DNA of 6,654 bases from Candidatus Phycorickettsia trachydisci (GCA_945875085.1 CAMCJU010000047.1:1-6654); one strand, 5' to 3'; shown: positions 1 through 6,189, counted from the stretch's first letter. The notes: generated by a model from the sequence alone, not told the origin. Numbers and translations are program-made.

Positions 1-122
1 GTTAATAGACATGGGTATTTACAACTTTATTAAAAACTAATTAAAAAAGATTTTATCAGCTTAAAGTCATAAAGGCAATAAGCTTTAGCCAAGTAATTCT
101 AAAATATATAAAATACATAAGA

Positions 123-151
123 TTGGATGATTACAGCTTCTCTGTTAAAAT
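123..151 (+). promoter_or_regulatory. Candidate sigma70 promoter of the YfgM-like gene
   Basis: A -35-like TTGGAT (123-128) lies 17 nt before TAAAAT (146-151). The latter matches TATAAT at 5 of 6 positions and is preceded by TGT, which makes an extended -10 (TGn). Transcription would start near 158 and give a leader of about 33 nt before the ATG at 191. The -35 box is poor (3 of 6), so the call rests mainly on the extended -10. In such AT-rich DNA chance matches are common. Confidence 0.4.
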
Positions 152-190
152 AGACATTGCTAAAAAATATAATACCAAAGTCAAATACTA

Positions 191-856
191 ATGAAAGAGA
201 TTCTAGATGAAACAGTAGCAGAGGCTGCTTATGAGAAAAAAGTTGTCTTGTTTAAGAAGGCATTATTACTTGCAAGTGCAGCTGGGGTAATAATAATTAT
301 ATTGCTGAGCCTATATTCTATTAGAGAAGAAAAAATCACAAGCTTAAACTCAGAAATTAGCAATTTATTATTTAAATCAATAAACAATCCAGATAATCAA
401 GAGTATGTGGCAAAATTACTAGATAAAATTAACGGCCAAGATACTGCAGCAACGAATCTTGCCAAACTTTATTTATTCGGAGTGGATGTAAAAAACAAAA
501 ATTTCCCCAGCGCTGTTACAATTCTTCATGAAATAATCTCTTCTCCAAAGGCCAGCGATATTATTAAAAATTACGCAAAAATAAATATGATTTCCATATC
601 TTTGGATCATCCAGATTTGGTGCCAAATATTTATACTGAAAGGTATGCTCAGGAAATTGAAGTTAGCTCCATGCCCCTTGTACATAATGGTAAAATTATC
701 AAATCTCTCTATCTCATCAAGAATGGTAAACCCAAAGAAGCTAAAGCCTTGGCAGAAAGCCTTTTAAGCGACTCAAATACAAGCCAAGAAATTCAGATTC
801 AAGCGCAAGCTATAATTGCCAATATGGAATACGAGAAAAAAACTCTAAAGCCTTGA
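191..856 (+). CDS. Single-pass membrane protein with YfgM/TPR-like domain
   Basis: The 221-residue protein has a short charged cytoplasmic N-terminus (1-22), one hydrophobic membrane helix (about 24-42), then REEK and a long, mainly helical, outward-facing domain (about 49-221). This is the architecture of the YfgM/TPR_21 family, small ancillary proteins of the Sec translocon and periplasmic chaperone network. Rickettsiales also carry a lineage-specific family of similar size and layout (I recall it as DUF2659), and this may be a member. Residues about 172-210 (KIIKSLYLIKNGKPKEAKAL onward) read like a TPR helix pair. ATG 191 is chosen because it gives the charged tail expected before the anchor; no clear Shine-Dalgarno is visible. 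YfgM often lies beside bamB and der, but neither is here: the next gene is a tRNA. The topology is seen directly; the family is inferred from architecture and the function is not established. Confidence 0.6.
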   Translation: MKEILDETVAEAAYEKKVVLFKKALLLASAAGVIIIILLSLYSIREEKITSLNSEISNLLFKSINNPDNQEYVAKLLDKINGQDTAATNLAKLYLFGVDVKNKNFPSAVTILHEIISSPKASDIIKNYAKINMISISLDHPDLVPNIYTERYAQEIEVSSMPLVHNGKIIKSLYLIKNGKPKEAKALAESLLSDSNTSQEIQIQAQAIIANMEYEKKTLKP

Positions 857-873
857 AATCAGCTAATTTACTA

Positions 874-902
874 TTGATCCCAGTTGCTTTTTAGTTTATT
901 AT
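874..902 (+). promoter_or_regulatory. Promoter of tRNA-Thr
   Basis: TTGATC (874-879, 4 of 6 matches to TTGACA) and TATTAT (897-902, 5 of 6 matches to TATAAT) are separated by exactly 17 nt. The predicted start near 909 leaves a leader of about 13 nt before the mature tRNA 5' end at 922. The -10 box sits in the loop of an 8-bp inverted repeat (887-894 with 904-911). Confidence 0.5.
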
Positions 903-911
903 TCTAAAAAG
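887..911. repeat. 8-bp inverted repeat around the tRNA-Thr -10 box
   Basis: CTTTTTAG (887-894) and CTAAAAAG (904-911) are perfect reverse complements separated by a 9-nt loop (895-903), and the loop contains TATTAT. The stem is AT-rich and no T tract follows on the + strand, so it is a poor intrinsic terminator for the upstream gene. It could be a weak transcription end, a protein-binding dyad or chance. Confidence 0.4.
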
Positions 912-921
912 AAAAGTATAA

Positions 922-997
922 GCCGCTATAGCTCAGTGGTTAGAGCACATCATTGGTAATGATGAGGCCGAAGGTTCGATTCCTTCTAGCGGCACCA
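922..997 (+). tRNA. tRNA-Thr (anticodon GGT)
   Basis: A complete 76-nt cloverleaf can be folded by eye. The acceptor stem GCCGCTA pairs with TAGCGGC, followed by discriminator A and an encoded CCA. The D-arm region is AGCTCAGTGGTTAGAGC. The anticodon stem CATCA/TGATG encloses the loop TTGGTAA, with anticodon GGT at 955-957. The T-arm carries the standard GGTTCGATTCC. Anticodon GGT reads threonine codons ACC and ACU. The gene is convergent with coq7: its last base lies only 22 nt from the coq7 stop codon and begins a 13-bp tandem repeat. Confidence 0.97.
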
Positions 998-1022
998 TAT
1001 TTCCAGCTAATATTTCCAGCTA
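997..1022. repeat. Perfect 13-bp tandem duplication
   Basis: ATATTTCCAGCTA occurs at 997-1009 and again, immediately adjacent and identical, at 1010-1022. The first copy starts on the terminal A of the tRNA-Thr CCA, and the second ends on the coq7 stop codon (TAG on the - strand, 1022-1020). The duplication therefore fills all the space between the two convergent genes. Replication slippage is the simplest origin. Confidence 0.9.
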
Positions 1023-1559
1023 TATCTTTTTGCAAATCGCAATAGCAACTAAGCACCCCGCTTTGATGCATTTTAAAAAAACATTGTCTAAAAAGCTTGC
1101 CTTGTTTTGCAGGATGTTTTCAGCCTCATGCATATGTTCAAGCTCGTCTTGACGGAAGGTGATGATATTGTTCTTTAAATGCTGGGGGCCAAGTTCTTCT
1201 AAAGCCTCAATCTGTTTGGCGTAATGATCTTCTATAACCTCTTCAACTGCCCTTGTAGCCAGCATCATATGCTTATTTCCCAGCTTTGCGCTTATGCTGC
1301 CAAGACCTACTGAAAGTAGGTGCCAAATTGGCATAAGGATGCTTGGTCTTGTGTGATTTTTGCCCATTTCTTCTTGGAAGAATTCTAAATGTTTTTTTTC
1401 CTGAATGAGCATCGCGCTAAGCTTTTGACGCATATCAATATCATCAGTATTATCAATCTGGGTCTGATAAATGATATTTGCGGCATATTCTCCAGCATAA
1501 TCAACGCGCAAAACTTCGTTTACGTAGTCTTTTTTGGATCTAAAATTCGGTCTTGGCAT
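1020..1559 (-). CDS. coq7: Ubiquinone biosynthesis hydroxylase Coq7 (demethoxyubiquinol hydroxylase)
   Basis: Coq7/CLK-1 is a membrane-associated di-iron monooxygenase that hydroxylates 2-polyprenyl-3-methyl-6-methoxy-1,4-benzoquinol, the penultimate step of ubiquinone synthesis. The 179-residue product shows the family's ligand set: E24 in RVDYAGEYAA, E54 and H57 in EKKH, a Glu of the VEEVIEDHY segment (E106/E107), and E139 and H142 in DELEH. The length is typical of bacterial family members, so it looks intact. ATG 1559 leaves the usual short stretch before the RVDxAGE motif, and no better in-frame start exists before E24. The first 40 nt of the gene lie inside the end of dsbB, which suggests translational coupling, and no strong Shine-Dalgarno is seen. 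DsbB reduces quinone, so this pair joins making a quinone to using one. The stop is separated from tRNA-Thr only by a tandem repeat. Confidence 0.93.
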   Translation of the reverse strand: MPRPNFRSKKDYVNEVLRVDYAGEYAANIIYQTQIDNTDDIDMRQKLSAMLIQEKKHLEFFQEEMGKNHTRPSILMPIWHLLSVGLGSISAKLGNKHMMLATRAVEEVIEDHYAKQIEALEELGPQHLKNNIITFRQDELEHMHEAENILQNKASFLDNVFLKCIKAGCLVAIAICKKI

Positions 1560-2065
1560 ATATAAGTTTTTAAAGTTAGGGCGCTAATCAGTAGCAGTAT
1601 TATGTTAAGTACAAAGTTCCACGCAGCCATTGAAAGGCCAAATATCAATATCGCTGGCTTAGAGCAGTCCGGCATGGAGTCGGAAATGCTATCGCGCATT
1701 TGGGCAATAGATAATGCGGAATAATCAATTTTTTTGCTGCATAACTCCAAAGGAGGCAATATACCAAACTCTATTGAGCTATGGTATGCCGCTAAAGCTA
1801 TGCTTGCAAGCTGAATAAGCATAATAAAGAGCAGTAAAATCTTAGTATATCTTTTGATGAATAAAGCGCAGATTGAGAAAATTATCCCACCAGCATACGG
1901 AAATCTTGCATAAATACATAAAGGGCAGGGCTTAAAGCCGGCATACTCTAATGCAAAAGCAGTTATCAAGACCAGAATAGATAGCGCAATAGTCAGGATA
2001 AAAAACATTTTTGCATTTTTCCTGGCAAGTCTATTTAAAACTGCAAAAATCAAACTCTGGAGCAT
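1520..2065 (-). CDS. dsbB: Disulfide bond formation protein DsbB
   Basis: DsbB is a four-helix inner-membrane protein that reoxidises DsbA and passes the electrons to ubiquinone. The 181-residue product has hydrophobic segments at about 20-42, 57-71, 75-95 and 137-166. The CxxC pair C47/C50 (KPCPLC) lies after the first helix, and a second periplasmic Cys pair, C109 and C134, is spaced 25 residues, close to the spacing in E. coli DsbB. The motif AAWN near the last helix is also typical. ATG 2065 gives an N-terminus of normal length. M20 (2008) is an alternative with AGGA about 11 nt upstream, but it would leave almost nothing before helix 1. The C-terminal 12 codons overlap coq7 in another frame. 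The gene follows ctaA by 79 nt on the same strand, so all three may share a transcript; no convincing separate promoter was found. Confidence 0.92.
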   Translation of the reverse strand: MLQSLIFAVLNRLARKNAKMFFILTIALSILVLITAFALEYAGFKPCPLCIYARFPYAGGIIFSICALFIKRYTKILLLFIMLIQLASIALAAYHSSIEFGILPPLELCSKKIDYSALSIAQMRDSISDSMPDCSKPAILIFGLSMAAWNFVLNIILLLISALTLKTYICQDRILDPKKTT

Positions 2066-2144
2066 CTAATAAAATATAATTCGTCTTAAGGTTATTTATT
2101 TAACTTCGCCACATCTGGCATTTTTTGTCAACTTCTAATTTTGG

Positions 2145-3140
2145 CTATACTTTTTTAATTGCATATATGACACAAGTTATTAGCATCAAAGCTCCAAACT
2201 GATGGGCCAGTCCAAGAGATATAGGCACGCTATATAGTAGCGTTAAGACCCCTAGCAAAAGCTGCAAGCCACAAACCGCTACAATAGTAAGCGCTAGATA
2301 TTTATGCTTTTTATAAAGACTCAGACTAAAGTATATGCTTAGCCCAAAAGCAACATAAGCTAAAATGCGATGAATGAACTGCACGCTCACGGCGTTATTC
2401 AAGTCTAATATTTCAAGCTCATGAGGAATAAACGCCTGGCCCATCAAGGGAAACGTGTTGTATACCAAGCCGGCTTTTAAGCCAGCGGTCATGCCGCCAA
2501 AAAATGTTTGTAAATAAATAATGCCAAGTAGCAGTGATAGCTTGAATTTTAAGGAAGTATTGCCATAAGAGTTGCTTGGAATTATTTGCCATACTATAAA
2601 CGAGTAGAGTAATACGGCAGTTATTAAATGAATGCTAAGTCTGTAATGACTAACGTGAGGGTTTTGGCTCAAGCCGCTTTTTACCATATACCAGCCTATA
2701 AAGCCTTGCAAAGCTAGCAGTGCAGTCATGTTTAAGTATTTAAACAAATCTTTTTTTACAATATAGCGCTTATGATAAAAATAGATAATAGGAACAATCA
2801 TAACAAGTCCAATGACTCTGCCTAAAATCCGATGCAAAAATTCAACCATAAAAATGAACTTGAATTCTTTCAAAGTCAGGTAATTGTTTACTATCTGGTA
2901 TTCTGGAAACATTTTATATTGATCAAATTCATGCTCCCAAGCAGCCTGGTCCAAAGGTGGCACAATCCCCGATAAGGGCGCCCACTGAACTATCGAGAGT
3001 CCTGAGCCAGTAAGTCTTGTATAGCCCCCAAGCAGCACTATTGAAACAATCAGTAACGCTAGAATACTAAGCCAAATAGAAACATATCGCCTTTTTTGAC
3101 TCCAGTTCGTCTGAAAAATATATTGCCTCTTTTGGCCCAT
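2145..3140 (-). CDS. ctaA: Haem A synthase (COX15/CtaA family)
   Basis: This integral membrane enzyme oxidises the C8 methyl of haem O to a formyl group, giving the haem A needed by aa3-type cytochrome oxidase. The 331-residue product has the two-fold repeated COX15 fold. Each half supplies a His pair: H103 (VEFLHR) and H171 (YRLSIH), then H257 (QFIHR) and H313 (LAHQF). The first helix ends in the signature GGYTRLTGSGLSI (38-50), followed by W53 and PP 61-62; GWYMVKSGL (149-157) and YNTFPLMG (227-234) are further family blocks. No Cys pair sits in the first external loop, so it is the proteobacterial/mitochondrial type rather than the Bacillus type. ATG 3140 is the only start upstream of helix 1. 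It is divergent from glnP across 41 bp and heads the ctaA-dsbB-coq7 run. Its presence implies an oxygen-using terminal oxidase elsewhere in the genome. Confidence 0.95.
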   Translation of the reverse strand: MGQKRQYIFQTNWSQKRRYVSIWLSILALLIVSIVLLGGYTRLTGSGLSIVQWAPLSGIVPPLDQAAWEHEFDQYKMFPEYQIVNNYLTLKEFKFIFMVEFLHRILGRVIGLVMIVPIIYFYHKRYIVKKDLFKYLNMTALLALQGFIGWYMVKSGLSQNPHVSHYRLSIHLITAVLLYSFIVWQIIPSNSYGNTSLKFKLSLLLGIIYLQTFFGGMTAGLKAGLVYNTFPLMGQAFIPHELEILDLNNAVSVQFIHRILAYVAFGLSIYFSLSLYKKHKYLALTIVAVCGLQLLLGVLTLLYSVPISLGLAHQFGALMLITCVIYAIKKV

Positions 3141-3181
3141 GTGTATATACTTGAAATTTAGTAATCATATCTATAGATAGT
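3141..3181. promoter_or_regulatory. Compact divergent promoter region, ctaA / glnP
   Basis: Only 41 bp separate the two start codons. On the - strand TATGAT (3169-3164, 5 of 6 matches) is a good -10 for ctaA, predicting a start near 3157 and a leader of about 17 nt; its -35, inside glnP, is poor. On the + strand TTGAAA (3151-3156, 5 of 6) with TATAGA (3172-3177, 15-nt spacer) is a weaker candidate for glnP. It would start transcription almost at the ATG (3182), implying a leaderless or nearly leaderless mRNA. No Shine-Dalgarno precedes either gene. The two promoters overlap, so they probably compete or share control. Confidence 0.4.
3168..3179. repeat. Perfect 12-bp palindrome, candidate operator
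   Basis: TATCTATAGATA is its own reverse complement and ends 2 nt before the glnP ATG. It covers the predicted glnP -10 and the upstream end of the predicted ctaA -10, so a bound protein could affect both genes. A palindrome this long is uncommon but possible by chance in AT-rich DNA. Confidence 0.4.
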
Positions 3182-3847
3182 ATGCTAGAAAGCACCATTG
3201 CGTCACTTGCAAAATTTTGGCCATCTTTATTTTTTATTGCACAAGGCATTATAGTCACACTAAAATATAGTATTACTTCAGTAGTTTTTGGCCTTATGAT
3301 TGGCGCTTTGCTAGCTTTTTGCAAAATTGGTTCAAATAAGATTATACGTCAATTAGCTAATTTTTACACCTCAGTTTTTAGGGGTACGCCTCTTTTGATT
3401 CAGATAAGTATCATATATTTTGGCTTGCCATCCCTTTTGGGGGTAAAAATCAGTGTTTTTGCTGGAGGCGTGATTGCTTTTTCTCTTAATTCTGGCGCGT
3501 ATGTCTCGGAGATAATCAGGGCTGGAATCTTATCGATTGATCAGGGGCAATTTGAAGCAGCAAAAGCCCTGAGCATCCCTAAGTACTACATGTACAAAGA
3601 TATCATTCTGCCGCAAGCTTTGCGCAATTTTTTGCCCTCACTGGTAAATGAGCTAATCGACATGCTCAAAGAGTCTTCTTTAATTTCAGTGCTGGGTGAA
3701 ATGGACCTAATGCACAGAGCGCAGCTTGTTTCAGCTAAAACTTATCAGTATTTTACCCCCATGTGCACTGCTGGGGCTTGCTACTACGTCTTGATCCTGA
3801 TACTGGCTCGCCTTGCTAAAATCTTAGAGCGCAAATTAACCATATGA
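3182..3847 (+). CDS. glnP: Polar amino acid ABC transporter permease (GlnP/HisM family)
   Basis: This is the membrane subunit of an importer for glutamine or a related polar amino acid, working with the ATPase encoded next. The 221-residue product has the family length. VFRGTPLLIQ (65-74) and SGAYVSEIIRAGI (104-116) are hallmarks of the His/Glu/Gln/Arg permease family. The EAA loop that docks on the ATPase begins at E125 (QFEAAKALSI) and runs through LPQALR (143-148). Hydrophobic segments lie at about 14-46, 58-80, 87-103, 150-170 and 190-212. ATG 3182 is the furthest upstream start, since an in-frame TGA lies at 3152-3154 with no ATG, GTG or TTG between. The stop overlaps the glnQ start (ATGA). 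No substrate-binding protein gene is adjacent, so the exact substrate cannot be read from context; glutamine is the family default. Confidence 0.9.
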   Translation: MLESTIASLAKFWPSLFFIAQGIIVTLKYSITSVVFGLMIGALLAFCKIGSNKIIRQLANFYTSVFRGTPLLIQISIIYFGLPSLLGVKISVFAGGVIAFSLNSGAYVSEIIRAGILSIDQGQFEAAKALSIPKYYMYKDIILPQALRNFLPSLVNELIDMLKESSLISVLGEMDLMHRAQLVSAKTYQYFTPMCTAGACYYVLILILARLAKILERKLTI

Positions 3848-4554
3848 TTAAAGTCGAAAATTTATCTAAAAAAATTGCCAAAGATATTATATTAAAAAAA
3901 ATATCATTTCAAATGCAGCGCAATAATGTCGTGGTCATTTTGGGCCCTTCAGGAAGTGGCAAGTCAATGTTACTACGCTGTATCAAGCATATAGATTCGC
4001 CTACTTCGGGAAGTGTTTATTTTAATGAGCATAAAATCACCTCAAGTCAAGATGTCAAGCTGCGTAAAATAGGACTAATTTTTCAAAATTTCAACTTATT
4101 CCCTCATTTAAGCGTTTTGGAAAATCTTACTTACGCCCCTAGTGTTTGTGGAAAATCTGACAAGCAAAACTTAAGTCAAAAAGCTCAAGATCTGCTGGAA
4201 AAATTCTCAATACTTAATAAAGCCAACAGCAAACCAAAGGATTTATCTGGCGGACAAAAGCAGCGAGTTGCGATTGCCAGAGCCTTAATGATGGAAACAG
4301 AAGTTTTGCTTTTTGATGAGCCGACATCTGCATTAGATCGAGAAACGACTGCGGAGTTTATCAAAATCATTAAAGCCTTGCAAAATCAGATAATTTTGAT
4401 AGTCACTCATGAACTAAGGTTTGCTAAAGAAGTTGCAGATAGGGTTATTTTTATAGATCGTGGGCAAATATTATGCGATCAAGATGCTGCTTGTTTTTTT
4501 CAGGAGCCTGATTCCCATAGGGCTAGACTTTTTATGGAAAGCTCAGCGAATTAA
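3844..4554 (+). CDS. glnQ: Polar amino acid ABC transporter ATP-binding protein (GlnQ family)
   Basis: This cytoplasmic ATPase drives the GlnP permease. All nucleotide-binding motifs of a working ABC domain are present in the 236 residues: Walker A GPSGSGKS (34-41), Q-loop Q81 in IFQNFNLFPH, signature LSGGQ (134-138), Walker B VLLFDEP (154-160, catalytic E159), D-loop SALD (162-165) and switch H189 in VTHE. FQNFNLFPHLSVLEN and VTHELRFAKEVADRVIF are characteristic of the amino acid uptake (GlnQ/HisP) branch. The start codon overlaps the glnP stop by 4 nt (ATGA), so translation is probably coupled. The gene ends 3 bp before the convergent tlc stop, leaving no room for a terminator between them. 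It appears intact and of normal length; substrate specificity is not determined by this subunit. Confidence 0.93.
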   Translation: MIKVENLSKKIAKDIILKKISFQMQRNNVVVILGPSGSGKSMLLRCIKHIDSPTSGSVYFNEHKITSSQDVKLRKIGLIFQNFNLFPHLSVLENLTYAPSVCGKSDKQNLSQKAQDLLEKFSILNKANSKPKDLSGGQKQRVAIARALMMETEVLLFDEPTSALDRETTAEFIKIIKALQNQIILIVTHELRFAKEVADRVIFIDRGQILCDQDAACFFQEPDSHRARLFMESSAN

Positions 4555-4557
4555 AGG

Positions 4558-6042
4558 CTATAACAATTTACGGTACTCGTAATAAATAATTCTAACAGCC
4601 CTAATCCAAACAATGCAAGCGGCAACAAAAATTATCATCATAAAAGGAGCGATGCTAATTGCCGTAGCGCTTGGGAAAATAGTAAATAATATTGACTGAA
4701 TAAGGCCGCTAGAGGATTTGCCAATTTTAGAGCTGACAATATCAACTGCAGCCTTGCCCTTAGTTTTTAGTTCATTATCTAAGGGGATGTAGAGCATTTC
4801 GCGGGATGTATCCCAGATCGAATATTTTGCGCCTTTAACGATGATGTTTTGGATTGCTCCAATAGTTACCGCCAGCACCAAAGGAGAAGTTAGCAATACT
4901 TTTTCTGCAAAAGAGGCGCTGATATCTTCAAATACTATGAGTATAAAAAACATCGAGCCAGTAGCCATGATTATAACAGGCGTAATGATTGCTGCAATAA
5001 ACCAGTTTTGGTGCTTCATGATTTTATTGCCAATTACGGTCATGAACATAATAGAAATTCCTGTCCACATGATGTATAGCGAGTTAAACTCAGCGTATTG
5101 ATTTACTGTGGAGTAGAGCTCTTTGATCTTTGCCTTCCAAACCGCCTCTACTAAGTTCATGGTCAGGCCAAAAGCTGCCGAGCATATTAAAAGCAACCAC
5201 AAGTACCTAGACGAGATGATGTAGCTAAAACTCTCCTTCAAGCTCAACTTTATTTTAGAAGATTTTGTCAAAGAGTATTGAGCGGTATTTAAAACTACTT
5301 TTTTATAAATGCGCTTCACCAAAAAAATAGACAGCGCAGAAAATATCGCTACAAATCCAATCGAGGATTGTACTAAAAAAATCTTAGACCCAGTCCTGCC
5401 GTAATATTTGTATATAAAGGAATTTTCTGAAGCAAGACTCATTAAGATTAGTCCAACAATAACTACGGCTGAATTGCCAAACAAGGAAAAGCGTATGTAG
5501 AACCTTTTTGCTTGCTCAGTGGTGGTAATTTGATTAGCTAACTGCCAAAACATCAGGATGTAGAAAATATTTGGCCAGAGCTCAGCTAGAACGTAGAACA
5601 GTACGTAACTCCAGTTCTCGCCAAGGGCAATATACCATTTTAAATACGGATATAAAATAGCAAGGGCTTGCATTTTTTCGCTATCAAAGTGCCAAGCGTG
5701 CACGTTGGGATAGATGATCCAGGCAAAAAAAATGAAAAATGCTAGAAAGAATATCGTTAAATATGAAAAAATTTGCTCGAAAGTAAGCCTATTGACCATC
5801 TTTGCATATATCACAACAAAAACAGCAGCCAAGGGGGTAACACAATATACTTTGGCAAAATTAGTTATCTCGGCACTGACCTCGGCAATTAATATGCTAT
5901 CTTTAATTATGCGCAGCACGCTTTGATTAAATAAAATACAAAACATCAAAGCTGACATGTAAAAAAAATGGCAATATTCACTTGTGTGAATCGGCCAGTA
6001 AGCATCTTTAAATCTCTGCCGTGCACCAATTTTTTTTTTCAT
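4558..6042 (-). CDS. tlc: ATP/ADP translocase (Tlc/NTT family nucleotide transporter)
   Basis: Tlc proteins are 12-helix carriers in the bacterial inner membrane that exchange internal ADP for host ATP; some paralogues import other nucleotides. The 494 residues match the length of rickettsial Tlc (about 500), and family blocks recalled from Rickettsia Tlc1 are visible: WPI (16-18), MFCILFNQSVLRIIKD (33-48, with K47), VLAELW (151-156, E154), FWQLANQI (165-172), AKRFY (178-182), LVEAVWKAKIKELY (297-310, E299), KYSIWD (406-411), YIPLD (418-422) and KGKAAVDIV (428-436). Charged residues within such blocks are known to matter for transport. It is closest in appearance to Tlc1, so ATP/ADP exchange is likely, but specificity cannot be settled by eye. 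ATG 6042 is followed by a run of ten A (MKKKI), an obvious slippage-prone tract. Transcription comes from a near-consensus promoter at 6068-6096. The gene is convergent with glnQ. Confidence 0.95.
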   Translation of the reverse strand: MKKKIGARQRFKDAYWPIHTSEYCHFFYMSALMFCILFNQSVLRIIKDSILIAEVSAEITNFAKVYCVTPLAAVFVVIYAKMVNRLTFEQIFSYLTIFFLAFFIFFAWIIYPNVHAWHFDSEKMQALAILYPYLKWYIALGENWSYVLFYVLAELWPNIFYILMFWQLANQITTTEQAKRFYIRFSLFGNSAVVIVGLILMSLASENSFIYKYYGRTGSKIFLVQSSIGFVAIFSALSIFLVKRIYKKVVLNTAQYSLTKSSKIKLSLKESFSYIISSRYLWLLLICSAAFGLTMNLVEAVWKAKIKELYSTVNQYAEFNSLYIMWTGISIMFMTVIGNKIMKHQNWFIAAIITPVIIMATGSMFFILIVFEDISASFAEKVLLTSPLVLAVTIGAIQNIIVKGAKYSIWDTSREMLYIPLDNELKTKGKAAVDIVSSKIGKSSSGLIQSILFTIFPSATAISIAPFMMIIFVAACIVWIRAVRIIYYEYRKLL

Positions 6043-6067
6043 TAATAGGGAATCCGCGTTTTAAGAA

Positions 6068-6096
6068 ATTATAGGCAAAATTTACATCAGGGTCAA
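6068..6096 (-). promoter_or_regulatory. Near-consensus sigma70 promoter of tlc
   Basis: Reading the - strand, TTGACC (6096-6091, 5 of 6) is followed by exactly 17 nt and then a perfect TATAAT (6073-6068). Transcription would start near 6061, giving a leader of about 19 nt before the tlc ATG at 6042. This is the best promoter in the window and suggests strong expression of the translocase. Only a weak GGA lies upstream of the start codon as a possible ribosome site. Confidence 0.75.
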
Positions 6097-6102
6097 TGTA
6101 AA
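6081..6102. promoter_or_regulatory. Dyad over the tlc -35 box, candidate operator
   Basis: TTTACAT (6081-6087) and ATGTAAA (6096-6102) are perfect 7-bp inverted repeats separated by 8 nt. The 22-bp dyad is centred on the -35 hexamer of the tlc promoter (6091-6096). Half-site length and spacing suit a dimeric helix-turn-helix regulator, which in this position would most simply act as a repressor. The symmetry is visible; the function is inferred. Confidence 0.45.
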
Positions 6103-6189
6103 AATTATTTTTTCGCAAGTTTTTATGAAATATTTTACCCCCAACTTTTTATATATGATATTTTTGCATCTTGTAGTTTACGGCGCATG

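Noticed and set aside
2..40. Possible C-terminal tail of an upstream gene (12 codons then TAA, + strand)
   Set aside because: Too short and featureless to support; a 12-codon open stretch is expected by chance.
2108..2126. Hairpin GCCA-CATC-TGGC followed by A and six T between ctaA and dsbB
   Set aside because: The stem is only 4 bp, and the T tract follows it on the + strand, where no gene is read. On the - strand no T tract follows, so it cannot serve as a terminator for ctaA.
2126..2131. Perfect TTGACA on the - strand upstream of dsbB
   Set aside because: No acceptable -10 at 15-19 nt; the nearest AT-rich hexamer (TTAAAT) is 22 nt away. The hexamer alone is not enough for a promoter call.
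3067..3324. 85-codon open frame on the - strand across the ctaA/glnP boundary
   Set aside because: Covers the start of ctaA in another frame and runs antisense to glnP; both real genes are well supported.
4841..5101. Open frames on the + strand inside tlc (also 5714-5926)
   Set aside because: Antisense shadows of the translocase; composition mirrors its hydrophobic codons and no family is recognisable.
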